Part shown: one piece after another, positions 52,641 to 64,000 of the stretch
Layout of the letters: each line of letters begins with the position of its first letter
How positions within the stretch are numbered: position 1 is the first letter of the stretch
DNA from: Gonocerus acuteangulatus
Lineage: Eukaryota > Arthropoda > Insecta > Hemiptera > Coreidae
Length of the DNA stretch: 64,000 nucleotides
NCBI GenBank assembly: GCA_946811695.1
Contig: OX328132.1
Span: forward strand, 99,451,422-99,515,421
Direction of reading: 5' to 3'
Position numbers and translations under genes: made by a program
Notes under the pieces: model-generated
What the model was told of the DNA's origin: nothing
Database searches by the model: none
What the model saw: the letters and a program-made list of their open reading frames with translations, nothing else

Positions 52641-54062
52641 CTTAACTAAACGGCGTTATCTCTTGCCCTTGTATTAGTCCATGATTTAGTTGCAATCCAA
52701 TCGACAAACCATCCATAAGTCCACAAAGCTTCTTAACACCAGAGCGTAGGCACATCAACTTTTCCTATCTCCATGGGCGAGATTTAATTTTAGGTAAATT
52801 CAGTACTGCGGACAATTCCTTAAAGGCTCTCGCAGCTCGAGTCCCTTGATCCACTAAAGTTCCCTCATTAATAAAGAATTCTCGCTAGGTCATCCGGAAA
52901 AACAATTTTCATGAGGCGGTCGGGAGAATTTGGACGGCATCCGAGGATTAAATTCTCAGGCTATTGGCGTAGAAGGGATACTGGAAAGTGGGTGGGGTGG
53001 TGACCCCAGATATTCTATCATCCCCTGTCTTCATTTAAAGCGTTCAGCCCTATCAAGGAACCGCCCTTCGTAATAAAACAAAAAAAAAAAAAAGTTTGTT
53101 ATTAATTGCAGTCATCCCCGATTTAACTTGGACTCCAAGTTATCTATTATTATTACTTTGACCATTAATCTATTCACCTCCTAATCTCACATTTTAGATC
53201 GCTCATTCCCTTGCACGCTGCTATGAAAAATTTAACTGGGCGAATATAAGAATTGAAATATTCCATATTTACAATATTTTCTATAAAAAAATAAACTTCG
53301 GGATCTGTTTAAATAAAATAATAACAAACATTTTTGGTATACATTACAAGGTCCAGCTTTTTGTTCAGTTTATACATGTAGTATTTTTGCACATTAAAAT
53401 TGAATGCGTGATACAATAATTCAGATTGTTCTCTTTTCACTTGTGTTATTTCAAAATATTATTAATATCAATATTTTTTCGGACTTAAAATTGTATTATC
53501 ATGACGCAGAGATTGTCGGATAAGGTTCGCCTTTGTAGGCTGTATTAGGAGTTTTTTTAGCCCTTGAATTTCCCCTAATGTAGTTTGAAACATCCATAGC
53601 CGACTTTAATATATTAAGATACCTTGTAATTATATTTTTATGGTCCTCCAGCCTGACATGTCTTTACCAATATTTTAACATTGGGTATATGTGAAACTTA
53701 TATTTTTCCCAACGGATGTCCTTCTAATTTTTGACTATTCTATATTCAATAGTCAGTCATATGTAGTTACATATTTTTTATTCAAGTATATTTTTTATTC
53801 CAACAGTTAGCATCATTTCTAAAAGTAGCATAATTTTTGTGAATCGGGATCGCCTGTACAAATAAACCATTAACCCTGAATTAAAACGATTTTCGACTGA
53901 GTTACGTTGTAAACATAAATATTATTAATAACAATTATTTGTGTCATACTCAGATTTTTTTTTAAATTTTCTAGAGGATCCTTTTATTTGGTTTTGATTT
54001 ATTTTTAGCTTTTGTGATTTATAAATTTGATTAATTTTATTACTGTATATATATATCTATAT
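52641..54062. other. Non-coding stretch
   Basis: No coding motif or repeat boundary recognised; A-run at 53,079-53,093. Confidence 0.4.
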
Positions 54063-54104
54063 TTGGAAGTATGCTCATAAATAAATAAATAAAATAAAAT
54101 TTCA
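54063..54104 (+). mobile_element. LINE-type TAAATAAATAAA tail
   Basis: GTATGCTCATAAATAAATAA followed by ATAAAATAAAAT, the same tail type as at 44,664-44,690. The preceding sequence has no recognisable ORF. Confidence 0.4.
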
Positions 54105-54309
54105 AACGGTACCGGATACATTTCTAAATATAGGTCTAATCCGCCAAGAAAAAGTTGCTTTATTGAGTTTTCCAGTAAGAGGGGACACGTGACGGCATCA
54201 CTTTCACACATTGTCACGCCAATTTCCGTTCTCCGCTCTCTTTTTCGTAGGTTCAGTTACTTCAAGTGCTTAGTGAAGAAATAGACGACCGTTGCTATTA
54301 AAAAAGCGT

Positions 54310-54450
54310 ACATGATCGGGGTTCGATCATTTCTTAAATAAAACTACATTTTATAAATAAAATGTGTCATATTTATTGTAAACGTTTCAGCTTGAGTTAC
54401 AAGCCATCTTGAGGGCTATGGAGAAGAGAGGGAACTGCTCCACTTTATAT
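54310..54450 (-). other. Degenerate Penelope-type terminal motif
   Basis: On the minus strand AGCCCTCAAGATGGCTTGTA then CAAGCTGAAACGTTTACAAT: the first box is changed to CTCAAGA, GAAA is kept (54,385-54,388). Followed on the plus strand by a short (TA)n. Confidence 0.4.
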
Positions 54451-54988
54451 ATATATATATATACACATACATGTATATTCTGGCCTTGACATCCCCTCTT
54501 CTAGTAATCCTACATTTCATCACTTGTCTCATACTTAAGATTTTAAGGTTTCCTCTAATCGTCATAATCGTAATCAGTCATAGCTGTTGTTCTAAAGGCT
54601 TGCCCCAATTAAGATAAACGATCAAGCAGTCATGCGCTTCCATAACGTTTGGAATAGACACAATAATAATTTGGGAATAAATTAATCACCATCCCCAATT
54701 AAATCTGGAAAATGCGTCAATATGTTCACACAACATTCAGTAGCGGAAATTACTCACTCGGCTTCTTCCAATGCCACTCGAGAAGTTCTATTATAAACAA
54801 CAAGAAATTGTTTCTCATTTTACTGAAAAATTTCTTGTGCCGCTAAAACGAATTTAAAAAACAACAAGCAACAGAAAACTGAGAAAAACAAACAAAAATA
54901 ACAGGTCAAAGCAACGATACCAAAACGTTCGTTTTTCTAAGCACGTATTTGTTCGCCTGAGCTCACCCCATGGAATTACTTCAAAGAC

Positions 54989-55019
<31 letters not shown>

Positions 55020-55454
55020 CTTTGTTTTTTTTTAATAAAATTGAGTAAGCTTTCGATTGCTTACAGTCGACGTGGTTCCTCCAAGCTGAAAGGCACAAAG
55101 GAGGAAGATAAAGAATAATAAGAAAGAGGAAGAGAAGGTATAGAAATGATTAATCCGAACATAAAATTCTATGAAATTAATCATTATACAGTAAGTTCTT
55201 CTGAAACTAGTTCTTTGCTACAGTTATAGTATTTATATATCGATAGCGACTGATACCAGCTCGAACTCAAAGAATTTCTTTAATATCACTAGAACGAATC
55301 CTACTTTATAAATTCAGTATTTAAGGCTTTAATTAACCTATACATATGATAAAATTGTAACGGACCGCTATCTGTACATGGAAGATATATGAGAATTTTT
55401 TTTTTTTTTTTTTTAAATTTTATTGGATGTAACACAATAGCACCCAAAACAATA
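54451..55454. other. Non-coding stretch
   Basis: T-runs at about 54,991-55,019 and 55,398-55,415; no gene. Confidence 0.4.
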
Positions 55455-56288
55455 ATTGTTAAAATTTTTGTCTGTACGTTTGTGCACGCTATTCTCCGAA
55501 ACGGCGCATTCCTTTTAGATGCGGGTTTCACTTATATTTTGTGGTAAGCTTCAATTAACATTTAGTATTTGTTCCATGCCAATCGGTTCATAAATAAAAA
55601 AAGTTATGCCAATGTAAATAATTACCTCGAACATTTAATCCGTATCTATTCTTTCTTCTATATCTTCTGTCTAAGTATCTATATTCTTCTATATTATCGA
55701 AGATGAAGAATCGACCAGCTATCCAGTAGTATTTTCAGAATTCCTCACTGCTCCTGGACTACCAGCTTATAAAATAAATTTAAAAGTCGGGGTACCCATA
55801 ATACTCCTTAGAAATTTAAGCCCGCCAAAACTTTGCAACGCTTCCAGATTAAAAGTGACCAATTTACAGCGGAACCTGATACAGGCAGAGATTTAGCAGG
55901 GTGTGGAATAGGTGATAGTGTTTTTATTCCTCGGATTCCTCTCATTCAAAACAATTTTCCGTTTAGTTTTAAACGAGACCAGTTTCCGAGCCTATATTTC
56001 CCGAAGACACTAAAGCCCAAGGTCAGACGCTAAAAGTTTTGGGTGTGGATCTAAGTATTAGCTGTTTTTTGCACGGTCAGCTTTATGGCTCTTGTCACAC
56101 GTTAAAAATCCTAGCAGCCTGCATGCTTTGATCCCCGATGGCTATACCTCTAATGTCGTGTATAGAAAAGTATTATTATAAAGTAGATCTTTTTTAAATA
56201 CTGACGGTTTTTATAGTCCTAAATAAATCCACAAAATGCTGACCAAAGTCAGTATTCCTACACGGACGAAGTCGCGAGCACAGCTAGT
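55455..56288 (+). mobile_element. Helitron-like fragment with CTAGT 3' end
   Basis: TCTGTACGTTTGTGCACGCT then CTCCGAAACGGCGCATTCC near the left, and at the right CACGGACGAAGTCGCGAGCA then CAGCTAGT ending at 56,288. GACGAAGTCGCG-type 3' ends before CTAGT are usual for arthropod Helitrons. No replicase is present, and the left end is not defined. Confidence 0.5.
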
Positions 56289-56481
56289 TTTTTTTTTTTT
56301 CTTGTTTTTTTGTTTGTTTTTTTTTTTTTTTTTAACGGCGCATCGACATCTAGGCCATTAGCACCAACATCCAGGGGACAAGGAGGAATCTTCCCAACGA
56401 GCCGTGAGATGAGAAAATTCCACCAGTGGGGTTCGAACCCACCATCTCCCGCATATGAATCTAGACCACAGGGAGACGCCA
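56289..56481 (-). mobile_element. Type A SINE with interrupted long tail
   Basis: Plus-strand T-run with CTTG and GTTTG interruptions (to 56,331), tail GGCGCATCGACATCTAGGCC, body, B box complement GGGTTCGAACCCACC, and a shortened A box part (CTAGACCACAGGGAGACG). Its tail starts exactly at the Helitron CTAGT end, as at 14,240. Confidence 0.8.
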
Positions 56482-57453
56482 GATAGTATTTCATAAGTTT
56501 AAATTTGAAGAAACTATTACAAGCCCTTTGCCACTTGGACATATTGATTTTATTACAAGGGTCTTTTATATGGAGTAGTTTTATAAAAAGGCGGATGTAG
56601 GCTGTTAGGCCCCCGCCTGGGAAGTCTTCCCGACTTAACAAAGCCAATCTGTTCTCCGTTGTCGGATCTCTTCCTATTATACATTACAGATCTTTTAAAC
56701 CATTCACTCACACTCTGGGCTAAGGAGGGATATTTAAATTATTTTTAATGTGCATCATTTGATTTGTTGACTCCTAAATGCAGCAATAAGTCACTTTACT
56801 AGCATGCTATAGGCTCGTCACAAGTAGTACTCGTGTAATTCAGAGTTCCAAATCGGGAATTGTCATAAAGTCAAGGCCTTTATAAAAGGTAAAATTATAG
56901 CTATTAGTCAGTAGAACTCAATTCAGGTTTTATTAAAAAAAAATGTTCATGCCTAATGTAGGAACATATTTCTTGAATATTAAAGGAAGCATGTTATTGT
57001 TCATTACATGCCTTCATTTGAAATACTTCGGATCTTATCGTTGCTAAAGTCCCAACCACCGGCACAGCATTAAATATTTTCTGATTTACATATAGGGCGG
57101 AATACTAACAAAACAAAATACATGAATAATTAAAATTTATTTATTATGCACAGCGCTACTAGTTCTACACTTTTATTGCCTAATCAGAAGCCAAAAAAAA
57201 TATTTACAGCCACAGTAAACAAAAGAACCTTCCACTATCCGGGTCACGTGATAACTGTACACAGACGCAAACAGTCAGCTGTTTCAAATCGATGCAGAAC
57301 ATTCACTAAACATCGATACCCAAAAAAAGTTTAGTCAAATGTATAAAATAAAAATACCAACATCAAAATCCCCAGTATTAATTATAGTAAATTAAATTAA
57401 AAAATGCTTTGTTTAGATGTTTTTTTCTATGTTTTTATTCACTTTTTTCTTAT
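56482..57453. other. Non-coding stretch
   Basis: No recognisable gene; frame 57,146-57,334 has no domain. Confidence 0.4.
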
Positions 57454-57464
57454 TATTCTTTATT

Positions 57465-57644
57465 TCTTTTTATGGCTCAACGACGTCTAGGCCATTAGCA
57501 GCGACATCCAAGGTGCAGCGAGGAATTTTCCCAACGAGCCTTGGGATGAGAAAATTCCTGCCGTGGGCGGGAATCGAACCCTCCATCTCCCGCCCATCTC
57601 CATATTGATCTAAAGCGTTAGCCACTGGACCACGGGGAGACTCC
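57465..57644 (-). mobile_element. Type A SINE with 11-bp TSD
   Basis: TATGGCTCAACGACGTCTAG, CCATTAGCAGCGACATCC, B box complement GCGGGAATCGAACCC and A box complement GCGTTAGCCACTGGACCACG. TATTCTTTATT flanks it at 57,454-57,464 and 57,645-57,655. The A-tail is reduced to a short T-rich stretch. Confidence 0.8.
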
Positions 57645-57655
57645 TATTCTTTATT

Positions 57656-59554
57656 ATGCATATCTTTCTGGATATTTAGTTTTTAACATATTATTCAGTT
57701 TATGTATAATGCTAAAAACGAAATATTACAAGTGTAATGCTGTAAAAAAAATTTTACATACTTATATTTACCTGTACGATAAGCTAAAGGTATTTTTCCA
57801 CATTTTTTACATGTTTACAGGTGTTCTACATGTTTATTCTCTTCCTAAGCAACCGCGATGACTGTACAATATATGTTATATTACACGAACTACTTAATTA
57901 AATATTTTCAGCATTTAACAATAACTCCTTCATGACGAAACACCAAGTGAAGTTTTATGTCGGCATTATGATGATGTTATTCATATTATTTCCCCCGCGA
58001 AATAGGAATAAATGTTACATGAAATAAAGTTGGTTATCTAAGATAAATGTTCTGTTTTTCGGAAAACTGTGCAACCTGTCATTAAAAGAAAATGTCTTCT
58101 TATAAGGTACAAATATGACTTTTAGTCAGTAAAACTCGATTCCGGCTTTAAAAACATTTTATGGATATTGAAGTAAGCATTGTTATTGTTCGAATTATTA
58201 ACGATCAAGATACACAAAAATTATGTTGAGCTATGATTTTAGAACATTTTCAAGATATGTAGATATTATGGCTGCACCCATAAATCAGTTTTCAAAAATG
58301 ATATGTTTATACAGGTACATTATAGACGTGATGACCTCAAAACTTGTTTTTTTAATAAGTGATTCACCTGTTTATTACTTCTATAAAACAATAAATCTTT
58401 TATTTTTAGTATATTTGTTGCTTTACTTAGTTTTGTACTTAGATTATGTAGTTCTATAAGACTTTAAAGATGTTATTGGTGTTTAATACTTCCCGATTTT
58501 TTTTTAACTGCTCAAGATATGCTTTAATAGTGTTTTTTTTTTCATTTTTTCTTTATTTTATATATTACGTGCATATGAATAGCTTTAATCAGCATGAAAA
58601 CTGTGTACTGTCATATTAGGAAGACATTAATTTTATAGAAATTAATTTAAAAAAACATTCCTTGTGTCTAATGCGGTCACTCAATCGTACGATCATTTCT
58701 ATTCCGGGTTGCAGAAGCTTATGAAAAGAAAGACGTCAAGTTTTAATTGCGGGGGCGTGATTCTTTAACAGCAGGTCGGCGTGTGACTGTCTAAAGGCGC
58801 CGAGAAGTAACTGTTTACGCCAACTTTTCCAGGAAATACCCGTCCGTGTAATATGAAAGTTTTATGAAGTATAACATTTTCATGCTACACATACTTTTTA
58901 TGAAAACTTTTTTCTTTTAAATAAAAAATGAATAAACATGCTTAATTATGCTTCATGCAGGCCTTTTAATAATTTTTTTTTAATTATATCTTCCCTTTTT
59001 TTCAGGATTCTTAGACCTTAAAATAAAATGTTAATCACATTAACATAAATAAAAAAAATTATACCGTAATGTGTTAATTATTCAATTAATTTTCATCGTA
59101 TACCAATGTACCTAAATTAAATAAAAATAAAAGTATTACATTAACTTTTATTTCCATGTACATTATTTTAAGAGTTCCTAAATAACTTCTACTCTTAAAA
59201 CTTTTAAATAAAAGTGTTTTTTAACAGTTATTGTTTTACTTATAATATAAAAGTTTCTTTAACAGTTAAATTTTAACTTTTCCGATAAAAAATAACTGTT
59301 TCGATCACTGATAAAAATCGGCGATCAACCTTCCACGGATGGGACTCGAACCCAGCTATTTTTGTTTCTTTAGGTGCGTATAACATATTAATTTATTAAT
59401 TTTGACACCTCCGTTTATAGTCTGGTTTATTCGCCGGTTTATTAAACATTTATGAATGATTATGGGGAAATTACATTTGACGTTGTTTGATGTGCCATAA
59501 ATAGACTAGACGTAATTTCTGAAATGGAGGTATTAACCCTTACAGAATTCATAA
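57656..59554. other. AT-rich stretch, no recognised gene
   Basis: The frame at 58,223-58,459 is hydrophobic at its end but matches no family. A tRNA-like GGACTCGAACCCAGC sits at about 59,341, possibly a SINE remnant. Confidence 0.4.
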
Positions 59555-60419
59555 ACACTTGACGCGCGAACTCCTGTTCCTAATATGACTCCTATTAATA
59601 CTCTTAGCTCCATACCAATTCAATATCTAAAATGGCAGCCTTAAAAATGTCGTAATACTTTATCCAATTGCCACCCGTAAGCCCTTTAATATCCCAGACA
59701 CTTGACGCGCGAACTCCTGTTCCTAATATGACTCCTATTAATACTCTTAGCTCCATACCAATTCAATATCTAAAATGGCAGCCTTAAAAATGTCGTAATA
59801 CTTTATCCAATTGCCACCCGTAATCCCTTTAATATCCCAGACACTTGACGCGCGAACTCCTGTTCCTAATATGACTCCTATTAATACTCTTAGCTCCATA
59901 CCAATTCAATATCTAAAATGGCAGCCTTAAAAATGTCGTAATACTTTATCCAATTGCCACCCGTAAGCCCTTTAATATCCCAGACACTTGACGCGCGAAC
60001 TCCTGTTCCTAATATGACTCCTATTAATACTCTTAGCTCCATACCAATTCAATATCTAAAATGGCAGCCTTAGAAATGTCGTAATACTTTATCCAATTGC
60101 CACCCGTAAGCCCTTTAATATCCCAGACACTTGACGCGCGAACTCCTGTTCCTAATATGACTCCTATTAATACTCTTAGCTCCATACCAATTCAATATCT
60201 AAAATGGCAGCCTTAGAAATGTCGTAATACTTTATCCAATTGCCACCCGTAAGCCCTTTAATATCCCAGACACTTGACGCGCGAACTCCTGTTCCTAATA
60301 TGACTCCTATTAATACTCTTAGCTCCATACCAATTCAATATCTAAAATGGCAGCCTTAGAAATGTCGTAATACTTTATCCAATTGCCACCCGTAATCCCT
60401 TTAATATCCCAGACACTTG
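59555..60419. repeat. 143-bp tandem array, six copies
   Basis: GACGCGCGAACTCCTGTTCC starts at 59,561, 59,704, 59,847, 59,990, 60,133 and 60,276: an exact 143-bp period. Copies differ at only two noticed sites: AAAAATG or AGAAATG (copies 1-3 against 4-6), and GTAAGCCC or GTAATCCC (copies 2 and 6 have the latter). The array starts and ends with ACACTTG. Non-coding; the period is in the size range of nucleosome-scale satellites. Confidence 0.97.
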
Positions 60420-60552
60420 TTGTTTAGATAATATGGGGCGAAAACCCTCACGGTCGTCAGCGCCCTACTATGTTATTGTAACGCACAACCGCTCATCCCA
60501 TGTTACTGGTGAAGGGCGTGCTTTCCTTAGGGATTTTTTTTTTTTTATATTT

Positions 60553-60553
<1 letters not shown>
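60420..60553 (-). mobile_element. Possible retroposon with A-tail
   Basis: Minus strand: A-run (plus T-run 60,534-60,546), preceded by a GC-richer segment with AAGCACGCCCTTCACCAGTA and ACCGTGAGGGTTTTCGCCCC. May be a SINE of another type; one copy only. Confidence 0.3.
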
Positions 60554-60590
<37 letters not shown>

Positions 60591-60839
60591 ATTAAATTAG
60601 ACTTTGTACTATGTATATATTTTTCGGCATATTCTACTATTTAGGGTATTTTTTCCCCCTGACACACACCCACATTCCCTGATATAGCTATTGTCAAGGT
60701 GCAGACTTATACAATTTTATCTTAGAAATACAGATATCAGGTTCTAAAAGCATCAAGAGTTACTCACAAATTAAAGAAATTAAACATATACATACATACA
60801 TGTCAATGTATTAAAAGAATAACAATATTTAGATAAAAT

Positions 60840-60872
<33 letters not shown>
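60840..60872. repeat. (TA)n microsatellite
   Basis: Short TA tract; another at 60,555-60,575. Confidence 0.9.
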
Positions 60873-61236
60873 ACAAGACATTCCCTGAAGCTCTTTTTGC
60901 ATGGATCGATTCAAATATAGATCGAGTTATATTGGAAGCAGACAATGCTGAAGAAGAGGAAGAAAAAAATCAACTGTAGAGGTACGTTCTCCACCAAAAT
61001 GATGTTTCTTCCTTCACAAAAATCGAATTTTTCATATTGTTTTGCAGATCGTTGCCGGAGACCGGAAAAAAATACCCAACTGCAACTAAATCCTCCCTTA
61101 GAAAAACATAATATTCAATATTTGTATATTTTTATTGTTCACATTATGCCTTGTTTCTATAGAAATTTTTGTTTTAAATAAAAATGCGGTTGTCTTATAC
61201 AAGTTGTGTGCATTATTAAAAACCTAATATTTTTTA

Positions 61237-61925
61237 ATTTTTTCATGTTATCCCTGCAATTTTTAGAAGTAAATTTTAAGATATATGATTCAGAATGATT
61301 TTAATCAACTTCTTGGGTAGCCTGGATGTATCTAAATAAATTGCAATAAGAAAAAGATTGAGATAGAGAACAGTATATCCATTTTTTAACGGAATTAATT
61401 GTTGCGCGTACGTATGTTTCAATTTCAAAGCGTTTGAGGGTCGCCTAGCAGTTGTGCGCTAAAATTTTGCAGAGCTAGTTTTTTTGTTAACTGGAACAGA
61501 TTTGTGGGGCGGGAACAGCAAAATTTTGACTTAAAAAAATTCCTACAGCTATGGGCCACCCTAGTGTGCATTAGTAAAATTCTCATCTTTTTAAAATTGT
61601 TTCATGTTATTCCAAAACTTTTTAGAATCGACTTTTGATTCAGAATGTTTTTAAACAATTTCTCGGGTCGCCTTTATGTAACTACGTAAATGTTTTTTGA
61701 GAAAATGATTGAGATAGAACAGTATATCCCTTTTTAACGGAATTAATCGCTGCGTATAATATGCTTCAATTTCAAACCGTTTGCGGGTCGCCTAGAAGTT
61801 GTCCGATTGCTTTGAAATTTTGCACAACTAGTTTTTTTGTTGATTGGAACAGAATTGGGGGGTGGGAGGAGCAACATTTTGACTTTCAAAAAAAAATCCC
61901 TATAGCTAAGGGCCACCCTAGTGTA
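61237..61925. repeat. Diverged tandem duplication (~350-bp period)
   Basis: Two successive copies share TTTTTAGAA, GATTCAGAATG, TTGAGATAGA, ACAGTATATCC, TTTAACGGAATTAAT, GGGTCGCCTAG, GCTAGTTTTTTTGTT or ACTAGTTTTTTTGTT, and GGGCCACCCTAGTGT at the end. Anchors at 61,287 and 61,637. Confidence 0.8.
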
Positions 61926-62180
61926 CAAGAGGATATTAGCTTCACATACGGTGGGTCTACTTTAACTGGGCTGAGGTTTATTAACTTATCGTGTGTGCGC
62001 TATAGCCCTACCCCAAAAATGTAGTGCGACTGCGCATCATTGAGCCCCTGTGTGGGAAGGCCACGACCCTTCGTCGGGTGGACTATACACCCATAAAGTC
62101 CAAATCTTGAGGCCAAATTGTGCAGTCACGGCCTTGAGATTTGAACTGAACGTGTGTGGCTACTCTAGATCAGCTGTGCT
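61926..62180. repeat. Diverged repeat shared with 38,800-39,000
   Basis: CAAGAGGATATTAGCTTCAC, GGTCTACTTTAACTGG, GAGGTTTATTAACTTATCGT, GAGGCCAAATTGTGCAGTC. Family unknown. Confidence 0.55.
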
Positions 62181-63029
62181 GATACTTGTGTTGTCACGTC
62201 CGACTATCCACGCCTCGGCAATCTCAACGGTTACCAATCACTTCGCTATAAGAGGGAAATAAATATGTTAACATAATGATTACATTAGCTTTGTTCATAA
62301 TATGGCTATTAATGTTGTCATCACGATTGACGATTCTGTGCGCTGGTCCATTTCGTGCCTTACTTGTGTCATCCTTAGTAATACAAACGTTGACAGTTTG
62401 AGATAAACATCTTTGAAAGTGAGATTGAGAAATGTTGCAAATAAGGCTTTGGTTCGAGGGCTAGCGGTGGAAGGAGAATTTAGGGCAGGGTAGTTGCGGG
62501 CTGGCATTGATGGAGATAGGGGAGGGCTGATAGTTATCTCCGACTACCTCAAAGCAAGCCGCTCCTCCAACTCTCTAAGGCTCTGTCATCGTTTTTCCCG
62601 CTATCGCTCCTCCAATCCTCCTACTTAGCAAGCCCACTTATCCACCACCCTCCGACGTATTTAGGAAAAATGACATTCTGTCCCGTGGTCATATCTGCAC
62701 GAATACATCATTATTATAAGACTCAAGAAGATATCTCTCCATCTCACCAAATTTATATTTCTCTATCGAAGCTCTTCTTTAACCGCTTGATTGCTGAATT
62801 GAATACAGGCGGAATTCATTTCGCCCTAGATGCACGCTCTACGCGGAGCTCATTCCTTTAATATATATAACGTTTTCAATTTCTTTTTTTTTTCAGATTT
62901 AAGACGAATACTGTGAATTTCTAGTTCTTCTAGGAAGAGATGACAAAGAAAACAGGCTAAACGTTTTATTGAAACTAAAGGTAGGTGAAGTTTTATAAAA
63001 TTAATCTACATGAATTATAAATATTTCAG
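62181..63029. other. Non-coding stretch
   Basis: Somewhat GC-richer than average at 62,440-62,660. Frames at 62,295-62,507 (minus) and 62,670-62,861 (plus) lack known domains. Confidence 0.4.
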
Positions 63030-63245
63030 GTGAGTATATAAGGGGGGCTGCAGCCCCCCCCCCCCCCCCCGAAATGTTGATTTGATGGTAAAAATGAATA
63101 AAATAAGATCACTTAGTTCATAAAAAATATTTTATTTGAGGTGTAATCACGTTTTAGTTGCCTAAAACTATTCCAAGTTCTAAATTATAAGTATTCCATA
63201 CCCCGGAAATGGTCCCAGCACCTCCCCCCGAAATTTTACCCCCCG
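63030..63245. repeat. GTATAT-AGG repeat family copy
   Basis: GAGTATATAAGGGGGGCTGC, a palindromic GGGGGGCTGCAGCCCCCC core extended by a C-run, then ATAAGATCACTTAGTTCATA, TTCCAAGTTCTAAATTATAA and GTATTCCATACCCC. Confidence 0.6.
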
Positions 63246-63249
63246 TGAA

Positions 63250-63705
63250 TTTAGAGTTGGCACCGTCGACTTTTGGTTTCAGGAGAAATTATGGTTTTCC
63301 GAAGGAACAACAAGTACCAAACGGACACCCCCTTGGGAGCCGACTCAAAACACAAATTCTCAGGGTCCCCCCCCCCCCCCCCCCGTTTCGCCTTTAATAA
63401 CTCTCTAATGTCTATCATCCTGCAACATTTCAACTCTCTAGCTTTTCATCATTTTGATGAGTGAGTCAGTAAGTGAGTAGTATTAGTTCCGATTTCCATA
63501 TCATATATCTCAGAAACGCTTCAATGTAGAATTATGAAACTTTCCAATTTTAATTATATCTATTAGTATAATACCTGAGTAAAATTTCATAAGTTTATCT
63601 TTAACTTGGCCAAAGTTATGAGGGGGCAAATATCGGCTCTAATACTTCGTGTAATATACACACGTATATTACATACAGTGCGTACGCCTGAACTTGGCCT
63701 GGCGT
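63250..63705 (-). repeat. ~455-bp repeat, inverted partner of 32,875-33,330
   Basis: Contains, inverted, the same ordered segments: TTCCGAAGGAACAACAAGTA, TTTTGATGAGTGAGTCAGT, TATCTCAGAAACG, GGCAAATATCGGCTCTA, GAACTTGGCCTGGCGTAC. A C-run of ~18 at 63,368-63,385 is specific to this copy. Confidence 0.6.
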
Positions 63706-63889
63706 ACTACTTCTATAGATATATTTATATAAACTTCCTAATCGTGTCACGTAGTATTTTCGTGGACTGTGTTTTCTATGAAACGTTAGTATTTTTGTAA
63801 GGCGCCACACAATTCTTCAATGGGTTAGCGGATAAAAATAGTGAACAAAATCTTTATAATATATGATTTTTTCCCGCTAGTGGGGTTGC

Positions 63890-63974
63890 TTAATTCCAGA
63901 AGGTAAAACAAAATTTCTTTAAAATAAAGAAAATTTGTCGGAAGACTGAAGTTTGTTTTACCTTCTGGAATTAA
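63890..63974. repeat. 23-bp inverted repeat hairpin
   Basis: TTAATTCCAGAAGGTAAAAC continuing AAA at 63,890-63,912, and its perfect complement at 63,952-63,974, separated by 39 bp. May be the inner part of a small palindromic element cut by the window edge. Confidence 0.75.
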
Positions 63975-64000
63975 CCCATTAATGCAACAGTGATGCGAAA

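Noticed and set aside
59555..60419. CRISPR-like array
   Set aside because: Units are contiguous 143-bp copies without variable spacers, in a eukaryotic context.

Overview
This 64-kb window is a repeat-dense stretch of an AT-rich animal genome. The transposon spectrum suggests an invertebrate, most likely an arthropod: mariner with a DD34D signature, an IS630/Tc3-like transposase, Tc1-like, Penelope-like, an RNase H-bearing LINE, Helitron-type ends, and tRNA- and 5S-derived SINEs. The species cannot be named from sequence alone. I found no intact multi-exon host gene. The only feature that looks like a functional gene is a tRNA-Lys(UUU) at 31,993-32,065. A Lys/Glu-rich open segment at 16,992-17,233 (minus) and a broken open segment at 29,600-30,051 (plus) are the only non-transposon coding candidates. 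A 200-N assembly gap lies at 9,344-9,543.

Layout. 0.6-2.8 kb: an IS630/Tc1-like element with ~640-bp inverted repeats, inserted in the (TA)n tract of an older repeat whose uninterrupted paralogue is at 49.4-49.7 kb. 2.9-8.3 kb: Helentron-like copies, a tRNA-derived SINE with a 16-bp target-site duplication (TSD), and a 124-bp tandem array. 9.5-14.4 kb: Helitron 3' ends, a Helentron-like element carrying a CCGGAAGT-rich block, and a 5' truncated SINE. 15-18.4 kb: SINEs, including one split by a Harbinger-like MITE at a clean TTA duplication. 20.2-26.9 kb: nested fold-backs of Penelope-like and Tc1-like DNA and a 346-bp tandem array. 30.5-37 kb: a 5S-derived SINE with perfect TSD, tRNA-Lys, a ~380-bp-arm palindrome and another SINE with TSD. 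39-49.7 kb: SINEs, a pogo-like MITE, a chimeric RNase H LINE end, and a Helentron-like cluster. 50.2-51.9 kb: a mariner with intact ends but dead transposase, then a hairpin and a Penelope-type terminal motif. 55.4-57.7 kb: a Helitron end and two SINEs. 59.6-60.4 kb: six near-identical 143-bp repeats. 61-64 kb: diverged duplications.

The unifying theme is how these elements nest. Several short repeat families share one plan: tandem repeats, then a (TA)n tract, then a ~140-bp block ending in a hairpin followed by GCTAAA. Hairpin stems differ between copies but stay paired. The (TA)n tract repeatedly serves as the landing site for other transposons. SINEs show modular exchange: a 5S head, two different tRNA heads and shared bodies and tails occur in different combinations. 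Seven loci carry Penelope-type terminal motifs related to the hammerhead ribozyme core (CTGANGA, 19-20 nt, GAAA), four of them with both conserved boxes intact.
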